From Acidisarcina polymorpha (GTDB lineage: Bacteria > Acidobacteriota > Terriglobia > Terriglobales > Acidobacteriaceae), in the NCBI RefSeq assembly GCF_003330725.1, contig NZ_CP030840.1, forward strand, positions 4,588,001 to 4,652,000: a DNA stretch of 64,000 nucleotides, in the 5' to 3' direction. Shown here piece by piece: positions 8,294 to 16,877 of the stretch. The notes under the pieces were generated by a model. The model did no database searches. It was not told the origin of the DNA and saw nothing but the letters and a program-made list of their open reading frames with translations. Within the stretch, counting starts at the first letter, position 1. Each line of letters opens with the position of its first letter. The translations under genes were made by a program, and so were the position numbers.

Positions 8294-8476
8294 TCAGCGC
8301 CGGATCAGCCACATGAGCCACCCAGCGCCGACCACGGCCACAACAAACATTGCAAAGCAGTAAAGCCCATATTTGACCATCGCCTGCGTGGTTGAGCGCT
8401 GGGTGATTCCAAAAACAACCGAGGCAAGGGCGGCGAACAGCAACACCGCCGCGAAATGCGAGGGAGCAAAGGTCAT
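8294..8476 (-). CDS. Small two-helix membrane protein
   Basis: A 60-residue protein made of two hydrophobic helices (FAAVLLFAALASVVFGIT and YGLYCFAMFVVAVVGAGWLM) joined by a short polar loop and ending LIRR. Its start overlaps the stop of the upstream membrane protein by four bases, so the two are co-translated. I recognise no family. The arrangement suggests a small partner subunit of the DUF6677-like protein. Confidence 0.7.
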   Translation of the reverse strand: MTFAPSHFAAVLLFAALASVVFGITQRSTTQAMVKYGLYCFAMFVVAVVGAGWLMWLIRR

Positions 8477-8907
8477 GACTTTCTACCAATTCCAATGTTG
8501 TGAGCATCAATGGCGGCAATAAAGTTCAACAAGCCAGCCACCACAGCGAATTTCGTGCCGTAGTCGGCTGTTGCAATCTGCACTGCGCCGTGCCCATAGT
8601 CGAGAGCACGAGCGACGATGTACAAGAGGCCCGCGCCCAGATCTCCAACAAAGCCAAGAATGTTAAGGATTTCTCCCGCATTGGGGGAATACAGCTTGCC
8701 CTGCATCGCCACGCCGAGCACGAACATGCAGGTGATTGAAAGGAATAGAAAAAGGCCCCGAAAAGGACGCTTCACCAGCACATGACCGGCGCCAGGGATC
8801 AACCACCCCAAAATCAGCGCGAAGTAGGCGTAGGAGGAAGAATGGGAAACCGGGTCGGTGCCCCGATGAGCGGCGCCCTTAGCGGGCAGATGAACATTCG
8901 AAGCCAT
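8473..8907 (-). CDS. Membrane protein of unknown function (DUF6677-like)
   Basis: A 144-residue protein with three to four transmembrane helices. The first, YFALILGWLIPGAGHVLV, carries the W-x-x-P-G-G/A-G-H motif also seen in TM2-like small membrane proteins. This is followed by FRGLFLFLSITCMFVLGVAM and a C-terminal hydrophobic region containing VAGLLNFIAAIDAHNI. A longer frame would start inside the divergent hemB gene, so I chose the ATG at 8907, which has AGGA three bases upstream. The gene overlaps the following small membrane protein (ATGA). The family name is tentative. Confidence 0.75.
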   Translation of the reverse strand: MASNVHLPAKGAAHRGTDPVSHSSSYAYFALILGWLIPGAGHVLVKRPFRGLFLFLSITCMFVLGVAMQGKLYSPNAGEILNILGFVGDLGAGLLYIVARALDYGHGAVQIATADYGTKFAVVAGLLNFIAAIDAHNIGIGRKS

Positions 8908-8986
8908 TCTTCCTGAATATACAGGAACTTGGTGCCCCTCCGCCCTCCGAACGACTAACCATAAAGGCTGCCGGTAGTATTGTTCT

Positions 8987-9976
8987 ATGGAATTTCCTGT
9001 CACCCGGCTACGGCGTCTGCGGCGGACGGCGGCGCTTCGTTCCTTAGTGCGCGAAACCCGGCTCGAACCCGAATCGCTGATCTACCCGCTTTTTTTGTGT
9101 CCAGGTGAGGCGGTCCGTAAGGAAATCAGCTCCATGCCCGGTGTCTTTAACCTCTCTATCGATGAGGCAATAAAAGAGGCCGCTGAGGCGGCGTCCCTGG
9201 GCATAGGCGGGCTGCTGCTATTTGGGCTACCCGAAGAGAAGGACGAAAATGCCAGCGGAGCCTGGGCAGAGGACGGCATCGTTCAGAAGGGGATTCGCGC
9301 CTTGAAGGCCACACGCGGCCTGGACGATTTAGTCGTCATCAGCGACGTCTGTCTTTGCGAATACACCTCCCACGGTCACTGCGGGGTGGTCAAGCGGGAG
9401 GGCGATCTCTACGAGATAGAAAATGACTCCAGCCTGAAGCTGATCGCCCGAACCGCAGCCTCGCTCGCCGCGGCTGGGGCTGACATTGTTGCGCCATCCG
9501 ACATGATGGACGGGAGGGTGTCGGCGATACGCAAGGAACTGGACGAAAAAGGGTGCTCTCAGACCCCGATTCTCTCTTATGCCGCGAAGTTTGCCTCGGC
9601 CTTCTACGGTCCGTTCCGGGAAGCAGCAGATTCCGCCCCGCAGTTCGGCGACCGGCGCAGCTATCAAATGGATGGCGCCAACCTGCGAGAGGCCATGCGC
9701 GAGATCGAGCAAGATCTGGTCGAAGGCGCCGACATGATTCTGATGAAGCCAGCCATGCCTTACCTGGATGTGATTCACGCTGCACGGGACCGCTTCGACG
9801 TCCCAATCGGAGCGTATCAGGTCTCTGGGGAATATTCGATGCTACAGGCAGCATTCGCTCGAGGCTGGCTCGATCCCGAGCGAACTATGCTCGAAACACT
9901 ACTATCCATTCAGCGGGCGGGCGCCGGGTTCCTTGTGACCTATTTTGCGAAGCAAGCCGCGCGCGCGCTCGCTTAA
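8987..9976 (+). CDS. hemB: Porphobilinogen synthase (delta-aminolevulinic acid dehydratase)
   Basis: A 329-residue enzyme joining two 5-aminolevulinate molecules to porphobilinogen in the haem and tetrapyrrole pathway. The zinc-site motif [16 protein letters not shown] has three cysteines, so this is the zinc-dependent type. The Schiff-base lysines are seen in [16 protein letters not shown] and [14 protein letters not shown], and [13 protein letters not shown] is the substrate loop. Length matches the family. It is transcribed divergently from the small membrane-protein pair, about 80 bases away. No other haem gene is in the window. Confidence 0.97.
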   Translation: MEFPVTRLRRLRRTAALRSLVRETRLEPESLIYPLFLCPGEAVRKEISSMPGVFNLSIDEAIKEAAEAASLGIGGLLLFGLPEEKDENASGAWAEDGIVQKGIRALKATRGLDDLVVISDVCLCEYTSHGHCGVVKREGDLYEIENDSSLKLIARTAASLAAAGADIVAPSDMMDGRVSAIRKELDEKGCSQTPILSYAAKFASAFYGPFREAADSAPQFGDRRSYQMDGANLREAMREIEQDLVEGADMILMKPAMPYLDVIHAARDRFDVPIGAYQVSGEYSMLQAAFARGWLDPERTMLETLLSIQRAGAGFLVTYFAKQAARALA

Positions 9977-10205
9977 AGCAGTTCGCTGCAAGGATTTCGA
10001 CAAAAGCAGACAAATTGCTGGGCGCGTCCAACTCGTCCCGGGCTGTCGTCGAAGCGCGTGAATCCGACCGGTCTGCCCAAACATCTCGTACAACGGGTAT
10101 GTGAAGAGCCATCGTCGAATATTCCTGCTTCGCGTAAACTAAAGTGTTTGCCGGGAGTGGACTCCGCGGCACGACCTTATCGCCTATCCAGAACGGGAGC
10201 ACTAC

Positions 10206-11624
10206 TTGGCAGAGACAATTTTTGATGTAGCAATTATCGGTGGCGGCCCCGCCGGATACACCGCAGCCATTCGCGCCGGCCAGTACGGTCTCAAGACTGC
10301 CCTTATCAACGACAACGAGAAGCTCGGGGGCACCTGTCTGCTTTGGGGTTGCATCCCGACCAAGTCGCTGCTCTTTGACGCCGAAGTTTATGACCATTTC
10401 AAGCACGCCAAGGAATACGGCATCGACGTCCAAGGCGAGGTCAAGGTCAACTGGCCGGTTGTGCTTCAGCGAAAGAACGACATCATCGCCAAGCACGTCA
10501 AGGGCCTCAACTTCCTCATGCGGAAGAACAAGGTGACGACGATCACCGGCTACGGAAAGCTCACCGGCCCAGCGAAAGAGGGTATCCACACCGTTGACGT
10601 CGAAAGCGGAGGTCAACATCAGTCGATCCAGGCGAAGAACATCCTGCTCGCGACCGGTTCCGATGCCAAGATGCTGCCCGGTCTCAGCCCCGACGATCGC
10701 GTCTTGACCAACATAGAAATCCTTGCCATTCCGGAGATACCAAAATCCATGGTCGTAATCGGCGCCGGCGCGGTGGGTGTCGAGTTTGGGTCAATTTTTA
10801 ATAGCTTTGGCAGTGAAATCACCATCGTCGAGTACTTGCCCCGGCTAGTGCCGGTCGAGGACGAAGAGATCAGTAAGGAACTTGCGCGGAGCTTTCGCAA
10901 ACGAGGCATCGATTGCAACACCGGCGCCAAGTTCGAGACGGCGGAGAAGACCGAGACCGGCGTCAAGGTGACCTACACCACCTCCGACGGCAAGCAGGTG
11001 GTGAAGGAAGCGGAGAAGGTTCTAGTCGCTGTCGGCCGTGGGCCGCGCACCGAGGGTGTCGGCATCGAGAAGACGAAGATCAAGACGGAGCGTGGGTTCG
11101 TGCACGTCGACGAATGGCAGCAGACCGACGAGTCCGGGATCTACGCCATCGGTGACATCGTCGCCGGATTGCCCCAGTTGGCGCATGTAGGAGGTATGGC
11201 CGGCATGGTCGCCGTCGCCCGGATCGCCGGCAAGTACGCGCGGCCGATTAAGCGCAACCGCATTCCCGGCTGCACCTACACGGAGCCGCAAATCGGCAGT
11301 GTCGGTTTGACCGAGGCAGCCGCCAAGGAGAAGGGTCACGAGGTCAAGGTCGGCAAGTTTCCGTTTACAGCGAACTCCAAAGCCTCGATCGTTGGTTCGC
11401 ATGAAGGCTTCATCAAAGTAGTCGCGGACAAGAAATATGGCGAGATCCTCGGCGTCCACATCATCGGCCCTCAGGCAACCGAGCTGATTGCCGAAGCCGT
11501 AGTAGCGATCGAAATGGAAGCTACCGTGGAAGACTTGATGTTCACCATCCACGCCCACCCGACACTTGCCGAAGGAATGCTGGATGCCTTTGGCAGCGTG
11601 GAGGGAATGGCGATCAACGCTTAA
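10206..11624 (+). CDS. lpdA: Dihydrolipoyl dehydrogenase (E3)
   Basis: A 472-residue flavoprotein that reoxidises dihydrolipoamide on 2-oxo acid dehydrogenase complexes with NAD+. The FAD site is IIGGGPAGYTAAIRAGQYG, the redox disulfide lies in GGTCLLWGCIPTKSLL, and the NAD-binding fold contains VIGAGAVGVEFGSIF. The second FAD motif is IYAIGDIV, and the catalytic His-Glu pair is in HAHPTLAEGMLDAF. The start is a TTG preceded by GGGAGC. It is separated from lipB and the E2 gene by about 400 bases, but all three run the same way and serve lipoylated complexes. Confidence 0.95.
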   Translation: MAETIFDVAIIGGGPAGYTAAIRAGQYGLKTALINDNEKLGGTCLLWGCIPTKSLLFDAEVYDHFKHAKEYGIDVQGEVKVNWPVVLQRKNDIIAKHVKGLNFLMRKNKVTTITGYGKLTGPAKEGIHTVDVESGGQHQSIQAKNILLATGSDAKMLPGLSPDDRVLTNIEILAIPEIPKSMVVIGAGAVGVEFGSIFNSFGSEITIVEYLPRLVPVEDEEISKELARSFRKRGIDCNTGAKFETAEKTETGVKVTYTTSDGKQVVKEAEKVLVAVGRGPRTEGVGIEKTKIKTERGFVHVDEWQQTDESGIYAIGDIVAGLPQLAHVGGMAGMVAVARIAGKYARPIKRNRIPGCTYTEPQIGSVGLTEAAAKEKGHEVKVGKFPFTANSKASIVGSHEGFIKVVADKKYGEILGVHIIGPQATELIAEAVVAIEMEATVEDLMFTIHAHPTLAEGMLDAFGSVEGMAINA

Positions 11625-11875
11625 GATGTTGCGAAAGTTCGAGTCTGTGGAGCAGGCCGTCATTTAGTTCACAGACATTCGCTGCGCCTGAAGTCATTTG
11701 GCCCTCCTTATCCCTGTGGCTAAAGATCATTGGCCAAAGGGGCAGGATTTTCCGTTGAAGTCTTAGCAGCGAGCGACCACTCATCGATCTTTGGATGGGT
11801 TTAGACTTGGATAGCCAAGTTGGCTCGTAAGAACCGAGGACGTTTGAGGGGTCGTCCTTTAACTACCGCGTCAAT

Positions 11876-12046
11876 TTGCATAGGTCAGAAGAAGGCTACT
11901 GCGTCTCGTGGCCAAGCCTGCCAGGCTGCCATTCTCAAGGTGAGACCAAGGGAGAGGCGTTGGAGAACATCAAGTTGACGATTCAGGAGTACCTGGAAGC
12001 CAAGGCAAAATTGGAAGTTAGTCCTGGCGAACAGATCAGGCTGTAA
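11876..12046 (+). CDS. HicB/UPF0150-like orphan antitoxin fragment
   Basis: An open frame of 56 codons ending in TAA directly against the lipB ATG. It reads SEEGYCVSWPSLPGCHSQGE followed by TKGEALENIKLTIQEYLEA. That is the HicB/UPF0150 antitoxin core (G-Y-x-V-x-x-P-x-L-P-G-C-x-S-x-G-x-T, then E-A-L-x-N-I). The only in-frame start is a TTG with no ribosome site, and two or three N-terminal residues of the usual fold precede it. The frame itself opens at 11831. No HicA toxin lies beside it. It is either a short orphan or a decayed remnant. Translational coupling to lipB is possible because stop and start abut. Confidence 0.5.
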   Translation: MHRSEEGYCVSWPSLPGCHSQGETKGEALENIKLTIQEYLEAKAKLEVSPGEQIRL

Positions 12047-12865
12047 ATGATCCTCAACCTCCTCCAACTCGGCCGAATCACTTACGCAGAAGCCCTCACC
12101 CTCCAGCGCCAACTCGTCGAACTCCGCCATCAACAGCGCATCGACAACACCCTTTTACTCCTCGAGCATCCGCCAGTTCTCACCCTGGGGCGCAATTCCC
12201 AGCGGCAGAACATCCTCGCTGATGACGAACTTCTAGGCCGGCGCGGGGTAGAGGTTCACGAGATTAACCGCGGTGGAGACGTCACCTATCATGGCCCCGG
12301 CCAGCTCGTCGGTTATCCAATCCTCGACCTGCGAAGCTTCACCCCGCGGCTGGGAGTGGTCGAGTACGTGCGCATGCTTGAAGAAGTCCTGATCCGTACC
12401 TGTGCCGGCTACGGCATCGTCACCCAGCGTATTCCGAAACGAACTGGCGTCTGGACGTTGCCCCGCGGTTCGATTTCCGAAAAGAAGATCGCGGCCATCG
12501 GCGTTCATATCTCTCGGGGCATCACCTCGCACGGGTTTGCACTGAATGTCACCACCGATCTCCGGGATTTTGATCTCATCGTTCCCTGTGGAATCGCCGA
12601 CCGGCCGGTTACCAGCTTGGAGAACGAGATCGATACAAGAACCCGTCAGTCTCCCAACCTGGAAGATAGTGGGAATACCGCCGCACGCCATTTCGGCATA
12701 GTCTTCGGTACACAAGTCCTTCGGCGGGCGTCGTTAGAAGACCTTTTGAGCGACGCTAAGCAGCCGACAGGGGAAACGCCGCAATTGGTTCCAGAAGACA
12801 CTCCGCTAAGCATCCCAAAAGAGCTGAAAAGGCTCAGAGGACAAGAGGAAACAGTTCTCGCGTAG
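12047..12865 (+). CDS. lipB: Octanoyltransferase (lipoate biosynthesis)
   Basis: A 272-residue LipB that moves octanoyl from acyl carrier protein to the lipoyl domains of E2 and H proteins. Family motifs are RGGDVTYHGPGQLVGYPILD, then KIAAIGVHISRGITSHGFAL with the catalytic Lys, and LIVPCGIADRPVTSLE with the catalytic Cys. About 50 extra C-terminal residues, rich in Pro, Glu and Lys, extend past the usual end. It begins directly after the HicB-like frame and lies about 100 bases ahead of the two-lipoyl E2, its probable client. The lipoyl synthase gene lipA is not in the window. Confidence 0.95.
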   Translation: MILNLLQLGRITYAEALTLQRQLVELRHQQRIDNTLLLLEHPPVLTLGRNSQRQNILADDELLGRRGVEVHEINRGGDVTYHGPGQLVGYPILDLRSFTPRLGVVEYVRMLEEVLIRTCAGYGIVTQRIPKRTGVWTLPRGSISEKKIAAIGVHISRGITSHGFALNVTTDLRDFDLIVPCGIADRPVTSLENEIDTRTRQSPNLEDSGNTAARHFGIVFGTQVLRRASLEDLLSDAKQPTGETPQLVPEDTPLSIPKELKRLRGQEETVLA

Positions 12866-12967
12866 ACTGGAAGGTTGCCGAATCGGTCCCACCCCTCGAA
12901 CCGTCGGAGAAGGATCCGTGATCGATTTTGCGAATATCTGCTTGATTGACAATTGGAAGGGAAACCA

Positions 12968-14647
12968 ATGCCGACTGACGTAATCATGCCCCAGATGGGC
13001 GAGTCAATTTTTGAAGGAACCATTACCAAATGGCTTAAGAAGACCGGAGATGTAGTCCAGCGAGACGAACCGCTCTTTGAAATTTCGACCGATAAGGTCG
13101 ATGCCGAGATTCCGTCTCCCGCCGCGGGTACCCTGACCGAGATAAAGGTAGGTGAAGGCACGACCGTCCAGATCAACACCGTGGTTGCCGTGCTCTCTGA
13201 AGATGGCAGCGGTGCCCTTCCCGCAGCGCCGACCGACCTGGCCGCACCCTCTGCAGAAGCAGTCCCGGCCGCTAAGGCATCACCGAAGGAAGCTCCAGCT
13301 GCCGCCACCGCGCCCCCGGCTTCTTCAGCCGGTCCTGCGACCGACGTGGTTATGCCTCAGATGGGCGAGTCGATTTTCGAAGGAACCATTACCAAGTGGC
13401 TCAAGAAAGTTGGGGACACGGTCAGCCAGGACGAACCACTCTTTGAAATCTCGACCGATAAGGTCGATGCCGAAATTCCATCACCCGCCGCCGGAACCCT
13501 CACTGAGATTAAGGTGCCCGAGGGAACGACCGTCCAGATCAACACCGTGGTCGCCGTGATTGGAGGAGCCAATGTTGCTGCAGCTGCAACCGCACCTGCT
13601 CCGGCCGCGACATCGAAAGCTCCTGTGGCAGCACAAGTGGTTCCAGAGCAGGTGGTTCCAGAGATCGATGAAGAGGTCAGCGCAGAAGGCGTTCGCTCAT
13701 CGCCGCTGGTTCGAAAGATTGCAAAGGACAACAACCTTGATCTGAGCAAGCTGAAAGGTACCGGCTCCGGGGGACGCATCACCAAGGAAGACGCATTGGC
13801 GGCTGTCGCCCAACGGGGTGCGGCAGCGCCTCCAGCGGCAACTCCGGCGCCAGCCCCAGTCACCCAGCCCGGCGTCCCCGCCGCGGCTGCACCCAAGGCC
13901 GCCCCAGCAGCGCCGTCCCTCCCTGCGCTTTCCGGTGAGCTAGTGCCGCTTAGCAGAATGCGGGCCATCATCGCTCAGCGCATGGTCGAGTCCAAGCACA
14001 CCAGTCCCCACGTCCACACCTGCTTCAAGATCGATCTGACAAAGATCGTTCGCCTTCGCGAAAAAGAGAAGACGAAATACGAACAGCGGAACGGGGTCAA
14101 GCTCACTTACATGCCCTTCATTACTCGGGCGGTGGTCAACACATTACGCAAGATGCCAATCGTGAACGCATCCATGGAGACAACCGGGGAAGGTGCTGGC
14201 ATCCGCTATCACCAGAACGTAAACATTGGCATCGCTGTAGCGCTCGATTGGGGGCTGATTGTTCCAGTCATCAAGCAGGCTGAGGAGAAGAGTTTCCTTG
14301 GGATTGCTCGCGCCATCGTCGATCTAGCCGAACGCGCCCGCGCGAAGAAACTGAAGACCGATGAAGTCAGCGGTGGCACTTTCACCATTACCAATCCCGG
14401 TATCTTCGGCGAACAGTTCGGCACTCCCATCATCAATCAACCCGAGAGCGCAATCCTGGGCGTGGGCGGCCTCTTTAAGGAGCCGACCGTAATTACCGAC
14501 GAAAGCGGCTCAGATTCCATTGCGGTGCGGAGCATCATTCGCCTTACCCTAGGTTTCGACCACCGTATCGTTGATGGCGCCGACGCAGGCCGGTTTATGC
14601 AGGAAGTCAAGAAGTACCTGGAGAACTGGAACGAAGATATCGGCTGA
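12968..14647 (+). CDS. 2-oxo acid dehydrogenase E2 (dihydrolipoamide acyltransferase), two lipoyl domains
   Basis: A 559-residue E2 core subunit. Two near-identical lipoyl domains (about residues 1-76 and 124-199) each carry the lipoylated Lys in STDKVDAEIPSPAAG, joined by Ala/Pro-rich swinging linkers. A peripheral-subunit binding domain follows around residue 240 (SSPLVRKIAKDNNLDL, GTGSGGRITKEDAL). The catalytic domain has HTSPHVHTCFKIDLTKIV and the active-site FDHRIVDGADAGRF. The ATG chosen has GAAGGGAA eight bases upstream and begins PTDVIMPQMGES. An in-frame ATG five codons earlier is less likely. Whether the complex handles pyruvate, 2-oxoglutarate or branched-chain acids cannot be told because no E1 genes are present. 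Confidence 0.93.
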   Translation: MPTDVIMPQMGESIFEGTITKWLKKTGDVVQRDEPLFEISTDKVDAEIPSPAAGTLTEIKVGEGTTVQINTVVAVLSEDGSGALPAAPTDLAAPSAEAVPAAKASPKEAPAAATAPPASSAGPATDVVMPQMGESIFEGTITKWLKKVGDTVSQDEPLFEISTDKVDAEIPSPAAGTLTEIKVPEGTTVQINTVVAVIGGANVAAAATAPAPAATSKAPVAAQVVPEQVVPEIDEEVSAEGVRSSPLVRKIAKDNNLDLSKLKGTGSGGRITKEDALAAVAQRGAAAPPAATPAPAPVTQPGVPAAAAPKAAPAAPSLPALSGELVPLSRMRAIIAQRMVESKHTSPHVHTCFKIDLTKIVRLREKEKTKYEQRNGVKLTYMPFITRAVVNTLRKMPIVNASMETTGEGAGIRYHQNVNIGIAVALDWGLIVPVIKQAEEKSFLGIARAIVDLAERARAKKLKTDEVSGGTFTITNPGIFGEQFGTPIINQPESAILGVGGLFKEPTVITDESGSDSIAVRSIIRLTLGFDHRIVDGADAGRFMQEVKKYLENWNEDIG

Positions 14648-14668
14648 GAAATGTAGGTGGACCTGACC

Positions 14669-14695
14669 CAGGGGCAGGCTTCGCGCCTGCCCCTG
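14669..14695. terminator. GC-rich hairpin between convergent genes
   Basis: CAGGGGCAGGC, loop TTCGC, then GCCTGCCCCTG: an 11-bp perfect stem 21 bases after the E2 stop and 22 bases beyond the purK stop on the other strand. It lacks a strong T-run on either side, so it may work with Rho or only mark the 3' ends. Confidence 0.6.
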
Positions 14696-14716
14696 CTTTC
14701 TCTGAGGCTAATGCCC

Positions 14717-15865
14717 TTACAAAAGCCGCTCTGCTTCCAAGACCCGCGCAATCGCTTCCTCCGGAGTCGCTCCAATCGCCGAGAGGTGCCCCATCTTTCG
14801 CCCCTTGCGCGGCTGGTGTTTCTCATAGAGATGCAGACGCACTCCCGGGACCGCCAGTGCCAGATCGAAACGCGGTTCGCCTTTCAACCAGGTGTCCCCA
14901 AGCAGGTTGGCGATCGCCGCGGGCTGCACGACGCTTACATCGCCGAGCGGAAGGTCACAGACAGCCCGTACCGCTTGCTCGAATTGGCTGGTAACGCAGG
15001 CTCGTTCACTGGCGTGGTAGCTGTTATGAGGGCGCGGAGCAAGCTCATTGACCAGCAGGGAACCCTGCTTGGTGAGAAACATTTCGACTGCCAGCAATCC
15101 CTCGAGCTTCAACTCCTCCGCTAACCGTAGGGCGATCTGTTGAGCCCGTTGTTCAAGTTCCATGGGGATCGACGAGGGAATGACACTCCAGACAAGAATC
15201 TGATTCTCGTGATGATTGGCAGCGGAAGGGAAACTCTTGACCTGGCCGCTTGGCGTGCGTGCCACCATCACCGATATCTCTTTCTCCAGGTCCAGGGCCT
15301 GTTCTGCAATGCAGGGCCTTTCCCCTAGGGACAACCAAGCTTCATGAACTTCTTCGTGGACCGGACCCAACCGTCCGCTGAATCCGATCTTGGCTTGTCC
15401 CCGTCCATCGTATCCGCCACGCGCAGTCTTCACGAAACAGCGGCCGCCAAGCGCCAGGGCGGACTCTTGAAGGTCCGCCTCATTCTCAATTGCTCGATAG
15501 CGTCCGACCGGGAAGCCGTGATCACGCAACCAATCCTTCTGGACAATCCGATCCTGAATGATTTGCATGAGCGCCTTGCTTGGTCGAACCGGAGCGTATT
15601 GTGCAGCAGCCTCGAGGCAAGCGAGCGAAATCTGCTCAATCTCCAACGTCACGACGTCCGAGCCGCGAGCAAGGTCGGCGGCAACTTTGGCATCGTCCCA
15701 ATCACCTTCGAAGCATGCGTCAACGACGAACCGCGCTGGGCAGGATGGGTCCGGATCCATCACGTGAATGCGATAACCAAGCGAACGAGCGGCCATCGCC
15801 ATCATACGGCCTAGTTGACCGCCGCCCAGAATGCCGATGGTTGCGCCAGGAAGGATTGCGGTCAT
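14717..15865 (-). CDS. purK: N5-carboxyaminoimidazole ribonucleotide synthase
   Basis: A 382-residue ATP-grasp enzyme that carboxylates aminoimidazole ribonucleotide with bicarbonate in purine synthesis. The N-terminus IGILGGGQLGRMMAMAARSL is the PurK signature. ATP-grasp residues appear in FVKTARGGYDGRGQAKI and EKEISVMVARTPSGQV, and the metal site in VNELAPRPHNSYHASERA. Length is normal. It overlaps purE by four bases (ATGA), with purE first, so the two steps are co-translated. Confidence 0.96.
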   Translation of the reverse strand: MTAILPGATIGILGGGQLGRMMAMAARSLGYRIHVMDPDPSCPARFVVDACFEGDWDDAKVAADLARGSDVVTLEIEQISLACLEAAAQYAPVRPSKALMQIIQDRIVQKDWLRDHGFPVGRYRAIENEADLQESALALGGRCFVKTARGGYDGRGQAKIGFSGRLGPVHEEVHEAWLSLGERPCIAEQALDLEKEISVMVARTPSGQVKSFPSAANHHENQILVWSVIPSSIPMELEQRAQQIALRLAEELKLEGLLAVEMFLTKQGSLLVNELAPRPHNSYHASERACVTSQFEQAVRAVCDLPLGDVSVVQPAAIANLLGDTWLKGEPRFDLALAVPGVRLHLYEKHQPRKGRKMGHLSAIGATPEEAIARVLEAERLL

Positions 15866-16353
15866 TGAGGAAGCTCTTCTGCAAGCACTTCGTCACGGCG
15901 CGATTCGCGCCATCCCCTGAGTCGTCCCCGCAGACCTCCATCCTGCAAGGCCAGGATTTCAGCGGCCAGCAACGCCGCGTTCGCTGCGCCTGGTTTGCCG
16001 ATTGCCAGTGTGCCTACCGGAACGCCTTTTGGCATTTGCACAATCGAGAGCAGGGAATCAATGCCATTCAGAAGCGTAGCCGGGACCGGTACGCCGAGCA
16101 CAGGCACTAGGGTTTTAGCCGCCAGCATTCCCGGTAGGTGGGCTGCTCCGCCAGCTCCGGCAATGATCACCTGCAAGCCTCGATCTTCGGCTTGCTCCGC
16201 ATAACGGAAGAGCCAATCCGGAGTGCGATGGGCTGAGACCACTCGTACCTCATGCGCAATAGAAAATTCAATAAAGATATCGATGGCAGGCTTGAGCACC
16301 TCATAGTCGCTCTTGCTGCCCATCACGACGCCGACGAGCGGGTGCGATTCCAT
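15862..16353 (-). CDS. purE: N5-carboxyaminoimidazole ribonucleotide mutase
   Basis: A 163-residue class I PurE that moves the carboxyl group from N5 to C4 of the purine precursor. GVVMGSKSDYEVLKPAIDIF, VVSAHRTPDWLF with the catalytic His, and IAGAGGAAHLPGMLAAKT are the family motifs. LPVLGVPVP-type sequence follows (LVPVLGVPVPATLLNG). It is the first gene of a purE-purK operon on the minus strand, immediately downstream of the prophage-like block. Confidence 0.97.
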   Translation of the reverse strand: MESHPLVGVVMGSKSDYEVLKPAIDIFIEFSIAHEVRVVSAHRTPDWLFRYAEQAEDRGLQVIIAGAGGAAHLPGMLAAKTLVPVLGVPVPATLLNGIDSLLSIVQMPKGVPVGTLAIGKPGAANAALLAAEILALQDGGLRGRLRGWRESRRDEVLAEELPQ

Positions 16354-16420
16354 CCTGTGATTATATGGGCTCGCGCCATGCTCGCGGCGCCTTACCGTGG
16401 CAGGTTCTCCGACGATAACT

Positions 16421-16585
16421 TTAAAGCTTGATCTTCAGGGAATCGGCCTTTGAGGCCATTGTCTTCTCGATCGAAGACTCTTTTTTCGAAAGCCATGCAT
16501 GGGTCAGCCTGAGGATGGCTCCCGAATTTGCCGCCGCCAACCCCGCCAACACTCCGCCCGCCACAAATCCAATCCCAAACTCCAT
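16421..16585 (-). CDS. Small membrane protein of the prophage-like block (54 residues)
   Basis: A short frame with a very good ribosome site: AGGAGG lies four bases before the ATG and overlaps the stop of the upstream gene region. It has an N-terminal hydrophobic stretch (IGFVAGGVLAGLAAANSGAI) followed by a charged amphipathic tail (KKESSIEKTMASKADSLKIK). I do not recognise the family. It is the last gene of the minus-strand phage transcript, next to holin-like proteins, so a lysis or membrane role is possible. Confidence 0.6.
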   Translation of the reverse strand: MEFGIGFVAGGVLAGLAAANSGAILRLTHAWLSKKESSIEKTMASKADSLKIKL

Positions 16586-16593
16586 AGCGCCTC

Positions 16594-16854
16594 CTAGTTG
16601 CTGTTCTGTCCCGATTGCGTTTTATGGTCCAATATGGATGCCCCGCGGTTGATTGCATAGAGCGAGCCGCACACCAGAGTTACATAGCCGCCGACCGCTC
16701 CTAGATCTGGCAACTGTTTGTTCCGTAAGACCAAACCAGTCACCCATCCGAGCGAAAAGATCACAACCAGCACCATACAAAACCTGGCGCTGGAGACGTT
16801 TCCGTCGGACTCGGACAGCATGGAACGAAAGAACGGTTTATTCCAGTTATCCAT
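16594..16854 (-). CDS. Holin-like two-helix membrane protein
   Basis: An 86-residue protein with two transmembrane helices (FCMVLVVIFSLGWVTGLVL and LGAVGGYVTLVCGSLYAI), a polar N-terminus starting MDNWNKPFFRSML and a polar C-terminal tail. The size, topology and place at the end of the structural gene block resemble phage holins. No endolysin gene accompanies it, so the lysis role remains inference. The next gene starts eight bases after its stop. Confidence 0.6.
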   Translation of the reverse strand: MDNWNKPFFRSMLSESDGNVSSARFCMVLVVIFSLGWVTGLVLRNKQLPDLGAVGGYVTLVCGSLYAINRGASILDHKTQSGQNSN

Positions 16855-16877
16855 CGTGGCTCCTTGTTGAACCTGAT

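Noticed and set aside
16356-16420. Attachment site between purE and the phage block
   Set aside because: No tRNA and no repeat shared with the right end could be found by eye.
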